DNA from: an uncultured bacterium
GTDB lineage: Bacteria; Verrucomicrobiota; Lentisphaeria; Oligosphaerales; Oligosphaeraceae
DNA: 5,719 bases
Direction: 5' to 3'
Assembly (NCBI GenBank): GCA_902783355.1
Contig: CACZQQ010000231.1
Span: forward strand, 1-5,719
This document shows positions 5,254 to 5,719 of the stretch, in pieces. The position numbers were made by a program, and so were the translations under genes. Under the pieces are notes generated by a model that saw only the letters and a list, made by a program, of their open reading frames with translations, ran no database searches and was not told the DNA's origin. Numbering within the stretch: position 1 is the first letter of the stretch; the number at the start of each line of letters is the position of its first letter.

Positions 5254-5719
5254 ATGGATACGCGAATCCTCTTCATCGGCGACATCGTCGCGCACGGCGG
5301 CCGCGAGGCGGTCAAGGCGCTCGTGCCGCAACTGCGGCAGGAATTCGGCTGCGCCTTCTGCGTGGCCAACGGCGAGAACATGGCGGGCGGCGGCGGCATC
5401 ACCAAGCCCCTCATCGACGAATTTCCCGCAGGGACGGTCGACGTCTTCACCTCTGGCGACCACACGTGGGACCAGCGCGAGTTCGCCGCCCAGATCGACC
5501 ACATGACGAACGTCCTGCGGCCGGAGAACCTCGGCCCGCGCCAGCCTGGCCGAGGCTACGGCGTCTTCACCGCCGCCGACGGCACGCGCGTGGGCGTCCT
5601 CAACCTCATGGGCCGCGTCTTCGTCGGCCCGCCGTCCGGCTGCCCCTTCACGGCGGCCGAAGCCGCCGTGGAGGAACTGCGCAAGCAGACGCCTGTCATT
5701 CTGGTGGACTTCCATGCGG
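5254..5719 (+). CDS. ymdB: YmdB-family metallophosphoesterase (TIGR00282 type), 3' truncated
   Basis: Starts at ATG 5254, 15 bases after the RNB stop and in the same frame, and runs off the window with 155 residues visible of an expected 260-270. The calcineurin-like fold is shown by ordered motifs: ILFIGDIVAHGGR (residues 5-17, metal ligand Asp10), ANGENMAGGGGIT (38-50, Glu41 and Asn42), TSGDHTWDQRE (66-76, His70), RPENLGPRQPGRGY (89-102) and LVDFHA (150-155, His154). Bacillus YmdB is a di-metal phosphodiesterase reported to act on 2',3'-cyclic AMP and to affect biofilm and motility gene expression; the same role here is inferred. Notably the usual GNH metal-binding motif reads GDH (Asp69), so one metal-bridging Asn is replaced by Asp. 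The remaining His ligands (near 177-179 in the family) lie beyond the window. No Shine-Dalgarno sequence precedes it (the gap is pyrimidine-rich), so translation is probably coupled to the RNB gene. Confidence 0.93.
   Translation, partial: MDTRILFIGDIVAHGGREAVKALVPQLRQEFGCAFCVANGENMAGGGGITKPLIDEFPAGTVDVFTSGDHTWDQREFAAQIDHMTNVLRPENLGPRQPGRGYGVFTAADGTRVGVLNLMGRVFVGPPSGCPFTAAEAAVEELRKQTPVILVDFHA

Overview
The window is GC-rich bacterial DNA with strong G/C preference at third codon positions. It carries four genes, all on the + strand, two of them cut by the window edges. Residue patterns (an HmuS-type CobN-like chelatase, an RNB exoribonuclease with the short 'REIDD' active-site variant, and a YmdB-type phosphodiesterase with 'GDH' instead of 'GNH') make me think of a gut or anaerobic member of the Planctomycetota-Verrucomicrobiota-Lentisphaerota group. 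This placement is a weak inference and cannot be proven from the window.

Layout. Positions 2-1660 are the C-terminal part of a CobN/BchH-family large chelatase subunit of the HmuS type, ending in a single membrane anchor. A clear intrinsic terminator (1717-1755) closes that transcription unit. A 350-base non-coding stretch follows (1756-2109). It is less GC-rich than the genes and holds several hairpins, a perfect 16-base palindrome and an AT-rich promoter-like element. Positions 2110-3207 encode a DppC/OppC-type ABC transporter permease with a long N-terminal extracytoplasmic segment. After 27 bases comes an RNB-domain (RNase II/R family) exoribonuclease at 3235-5238. After another 15 bases comes the start of a YmdB-family metallophosphoesterase at 5254, which runs off the window end.

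How they fit together. The chelatase probably belongs to a heme or other metal-tetrapyrrole uptake/processing locus lying upstream of the window. The permease has no ATPase, binding protein or partner permease in view. The permease, the exoribonuclease and ymdB are tightly spaced with no terminator between them, so they are probably co-transcribed. The RNB-ymdB pair resembles the RNase Y-ymdB pairing of Firmicutes in logic: an RNA-degrading enzyme beside a cyclic-nucleotide phosphodiesterase. I found no RNA gene, CRISPR array, insertion sequence or transposase. I did not find a clearly new biological system. The best leads are the structured leader before the permease, active-site substitutions in the last two enzymes, and a low-GC, rare-codon tract inside the permease gene.
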